Shown here in pieces: positions 61,959 through 64,000 of a stretch of 64,000 nt of DNA. Made by a program: the position numbers and the translations under genes. The stretch spans positions 124,001-188,000 of the forward strand of contig NZ_JACYXF010000004.1 in the NCBI RefSeq assembly GCF_015352985.1. Direction: 5' to 3'. The notes beneath the pieces are model-generated. The model did no database searches, had not been told where the DNA came from, and saw only the letters and a list, made by a program, of their open reading frames with translations. Each line of letters opens with the position of its first letter. Position 1 is the first letter of the stretch. The stretch comes from Noviherbaspirillum malthae. Lineage in GTDB: Bacteria; Pseudomonadota; Gammaproteobacteria; Burkholderiales; Burkholderiaceae_D.

Positions 61959-63278
61959 ATGTCAAGACGGTATCTTGTAGTGGGCCATGAAGCGAGGGAT
62001 TATGCTTATGCATGGAAGCTTGCGCAGTCGCCTCAAGTTGAAGCCGTGTACGTCCATACCGGCAACCTGGCGATGGTATTTACCGAGAAACTGCATCTGG
62101 TTCAAAAGCAGTCGTTTGAGGATCTGGCCCAGTTTGCTGTCGACAAGCAGATAGATGGCACCTTGGTGGGCGATACCTCGTTCATGCAGTCCGGAATCGT
62201 GGAAATCTTTCATAACAAGGGCTTGGCCATTCTTGGCGCCACTCAGGCCGCCGCCGCATTGGAGTGTTCGAAGCTGTTCGGAAAGAGCTTCATGAAAAGG
62301 CATGGCATTCGCACGCCGCGCCATACCGTTTGCACCACTCCATCGGACTGCCATAAATTCCTGGAGGGCGCCAAGTATCCCCTCGTTCTCAAGGCCGACA
62401 TGCGCGTATCAAGCGACAAGAGCGCCGTGGTGGTCATGAACAAGGAGCAGGCCGTACGCGCGTATGCCGAGGTTTTTCTGGCGCAAACCAAATATGAAAC
62501 TTGCCCGCCTGTCGTTTTTGAAGAGTTTGTGGCCGGCAAGGAGGTCAGCTATACGATCCTGATGGATGGCAGCGATTGGGTGCCCTTGGCTGCCGTCAGG
62601 GATTACAAGAGAGTCGGCGACCGTGACGAAGGTCCGAACACCGCCGGCATGGGCAGTTATTCGCCCGTGCCGTGGCTGACTGCGGACATCGAAGACAGGA
62701 TCAGGGAACAGATCGTGATTCCGACGATGCGCGGCCTGCATGCCGAAGGTTTGCAGTATCGCGGTTTTCTTTATATCGGCATCATGGTCGATGACAAAGG
62801 CGACCCCTGGGTGCTTGAGTACAACACGCGTATGGGCGATACGGAAGCGGAAACGATACTCATGCGGCTCGATGAGGACTTTTCCGACGTGGTCGACAAG
62901 GCGGCCAAGGACAGCGTGAAAGATTTGCAGTTGAAGTGGCGCGACGGATGCGCCATCAGCGTGGCAGTGACGCCTCCCGGCTACCCCACCAACGTAACCG
63001 AGATGCCTGTCCAGCTTCCGTTTCCGGAAAGCGAGGGGGTGATGTGCTTCGGTTCGATCTTGCAATTGAAACCGTCCGGCGTCTATTCCGAGAAAGGGCG
63101 CATTGCCTGCGTAACCGGATATGCGCCCAACGCCGAAGATTGCCGAAACAAGGTCTATGAAATGGTCGAAAAAATCAACAAGGACCGGAATTATCATGCT
63201 CGCTCGGATATTGCACGCGAACTTGTTTCCTCTCCCGCCGTTCCCGCGGAATCCGAGCTTTCCTGCGCAGCGGGCTGA
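61959..63278 (+). CDS. PurD-like ATP-grasp ligase with diverged substrate site
   Basis: A 439-residue paralogue of phosphoribosylamine-glycine ligase (PurD). The ATP-grasp part is kept: DYKRVGDRDEGPNTAGMGSY (216-235) and VLEYNTRMGDTEAE with the metal ligands (285-298). Motifs that hold phosphoribosylamine in PurD are changed: GSGGREHA becomes GHEARDYA (9-16), GNAGT becomes GNLAM (35-39), GPEAPL becomes GDTSFM (71-76), and KADGLAAGKG becomes KADMRVSSDKSA (145-156). It is therefore probably an amide-bond ligase with another substrate, not the purine enzyme. GAAGGGAGCG precedes ATG 61959. Confidence 0.85.
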   Translation: MSRRYLVVGHEARDYAYAWKLAQSPQVEAVYVHTGNLAMVFTEKLHLVQKQSFEDLAQFAVDKQIDGTLVGDTSFMQSGIVEIFHNKGLAILGATQAAAALECSKLFGKSFMKRHGIRTPRHTVCTTPSDCHKFLEGAKYPLVLKADMRVSSDKSAVVVMNKEQAVRAYAEVFLAQTKYETCPPVVFEEFVAGKEVSYTILMDGSDWVPLAAVRDYKRVGDRDEGPNTAGMGSYSPVPWLTADIEDRIREQIVIPTMRGLHAEGLQYRGFLYIGIMVDDKGDPWVLEYNTRMGDTEAETILMRLDEDFSDVVDKAAKDSVKDLQLKWRDGCAISVAVTPPGYPTNVTEMPVQLPFPESEGVMCFGSILQLKPSGVYSEKGRIACVTGYAPNAEDCRNKVYEMVEKINKDRNYHARSDIARELVSSPAVPAESELSCAAG

Positions 63279-63281
63279 AGC

Positions 63282-63444
63282 CTAATACCAGTCCCAAGGC
63301 ATAACGTGACAGATGGATCGATGGATTTTTTCGTCTGACAAGGCGTGGGAGGAATCCATAGCGGGGCTATGGATGACGAGCACAACGCGGGCAGGCGGAA
63401 AAAGACGCGATCCCATGGGATGTTCTGCCTTGGGATTGGTATAA
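63282..63444. mobile_element. MITE-like element with 18-base terminal inverted repeats
   Basis: Left end TAATACCAGTCCCAAGGCA, right end TGCCTTGGGATTGGTATA (inverted, 17 of 18 match), enclosing about 125 bases without a gene. An internal TCCATAGCGGGGCTATGGA hairpin (about 63356-63374) adds structure. Diverged solo ends occur at 2977 and 27287. This looks like a small non-autonomous transposon or a REP-type repeat. No flanking target duplication was obvious. Confidence 0.7.
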
Positions 63445-63527
63445 CGCCGGGCGCGGTGAAGCGGGCTGGAAATGCAGGCTATCATGTCGCCTGCAGCCTG
63501 CCTGCCTTTCTCTATCATCCGCAGCCC

Positions 63528-64000
63528 ATGAACATCAATTCCGACGACCTCGAATACTTCATCCGCGTCGCTTCGACCGGCAGCTTCTCGCGTGCCGCGC
63601 TGGAACTCGGCACCGACCCATCGACGCTGAGCCGGCATATGGCGCGGCTCGAAGGCGCCTATCATGCGCGGCTGTTTCATCGCAGCGGGCGCGGCGTGGT
63701 ACTGACGGAGGCCGGCATGGTTCTTCTGGAGCAGGCCAAGCAGGTTGCCGCCAGCCTGCAGCAGGCGCGCCATGCCCTGCAGGGAATGGCGTCGAAGGGA
63801 CCGCGCCAGGTGGTGATTGCTGCGCAGCCGACCATTGCAAGAATGGCCTTCGGCCGCGTCGGGCGGGCATTGAAGGCGCAGTTCCCCGAAACGCGGGTGC
63901 GCTTCGTCGAGGGACTGGGCACGCACATTCTCGAATGGCTGGCCAGCGGTGAAATCGACATTGCCATTCTCTACATGCCTGCGCATGCCGGCGGACTGAA
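63528..64000 (+). CDS. LysR-family regulator (3' end missing)
   Basis: The first 157 codons of a LysR protein, cut by the right edge: HTH at about 5-60 (FSRAALELGTDPSTLSRHMA) and the start of the effector domain (RVRFVEGLGTHILEWLASGE). Close paralogue of the LysR at 31236-32162. No ribosome site is obvious before ATG 63528. Its target genes are outside the window. Confidence 0.9.
   Translation, partial: MNINSDDLEYFIRVASTGSFSRAALELGTDPSTLSRHMARLEGAYHARLFHRSGRGVVLTEAGMVLLEQAKQVAASLQQARHALQGMASKGPRQVVIAAQPTIARMAFGRVGRALKAQFPETRVRFVEGLGTHILEWLASGEIDIAILYMPAHAGGL

Overview
The window looks like a chromosomal segment of a Gram-negative betaproteobacterium, probably Burkholderiales and plausibly Oxalobacteraceae. 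The basis is gene content: five Bug/TctC-type periplasmic receptors, two OmpC-like porins, a DUF4148 protein, many LysR and TetR regulators beside catabolic operons, and high-GC coding sequence. No rRNA, prophage, CRISPR array, IS transposase or conjugation gene was seen, and the genus is not fixed by anything here.

Layout. 1-5.8 kb: the 5' part of metN (methionine ABC ATPase, cut by the left edge), an EmrE-type SMR pump, a homocysteine S-methyltransferase, an orphan gene and a porin. 5.9-12.7 kb: periplasmic carboxymuconolactone-decarboxylase and cupin proteins, then paoABC (periplasmic Mo aldehyde oxidoreductase) with a divergent LysR gene. 12.9-14.7 kb: a secreted HExxH protein and a DUF4148 protein. 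14.7-20.1 kb: a little-understood catabolic operon (Bug receptor, Gfo/Idh/MocA oxidoreductase, DUF993, TIM-barrel epimerase) next to a TetR gene, with two related operator-like sites upstream. 21.4-24.3 kb: MFS pump, SDR and TetR sharing an ATATGATG-type operator. 24.7-28.6 kb: a lipoprotein hydrolase, small proteins and tRNA-Asn/tRNA-Thr.

28.7-42 kb: an almost unidirectional minus-strand catabolic region. It holds L-talarate/galactarate dehydratase with a Bug receptor and LysR, fumarylacetoacetase, then Bug, LigI-like lactonase, porin, SMP-30 lactonase, Bug, 2-hydroxyacid dehydrogenase, RraA/HMG-type aldolase and Bug, facing a divergent LysR. 43-52.7 kb: a thiolase and an acyl-CoA operon (livG-livH-livM-binding protein-livF-acyl-CoA ligase-TetR-crotonase) with two TACTCGCGAGTA-like sites upstream. 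53.2-56.8 kb: GFA enzyme, AraC regulator, an orphan nuoB paralogue and two exported proteins.

57.5-61.1 kb: a collinear curli operon csgE-csgF-csgG-csgB-csgA. The CsgA-like curlin carries about 16 repeats instead of five, and the CsgG constriction has Ser where E. coli has Tyr51 and Asn55. It is followed by a cysteine-free Gly/Glu/Lys-rich protein, a PurD paralogue that has lost the phosphoribosylamine-site motifs, a small MITE-like element, and a LysR gene cut by the right edge.

The best candidates for new biology are the long-curlin curli system with its neighbours, the DUF993 operon, and the PurD-like ATP-grasp enzyme.
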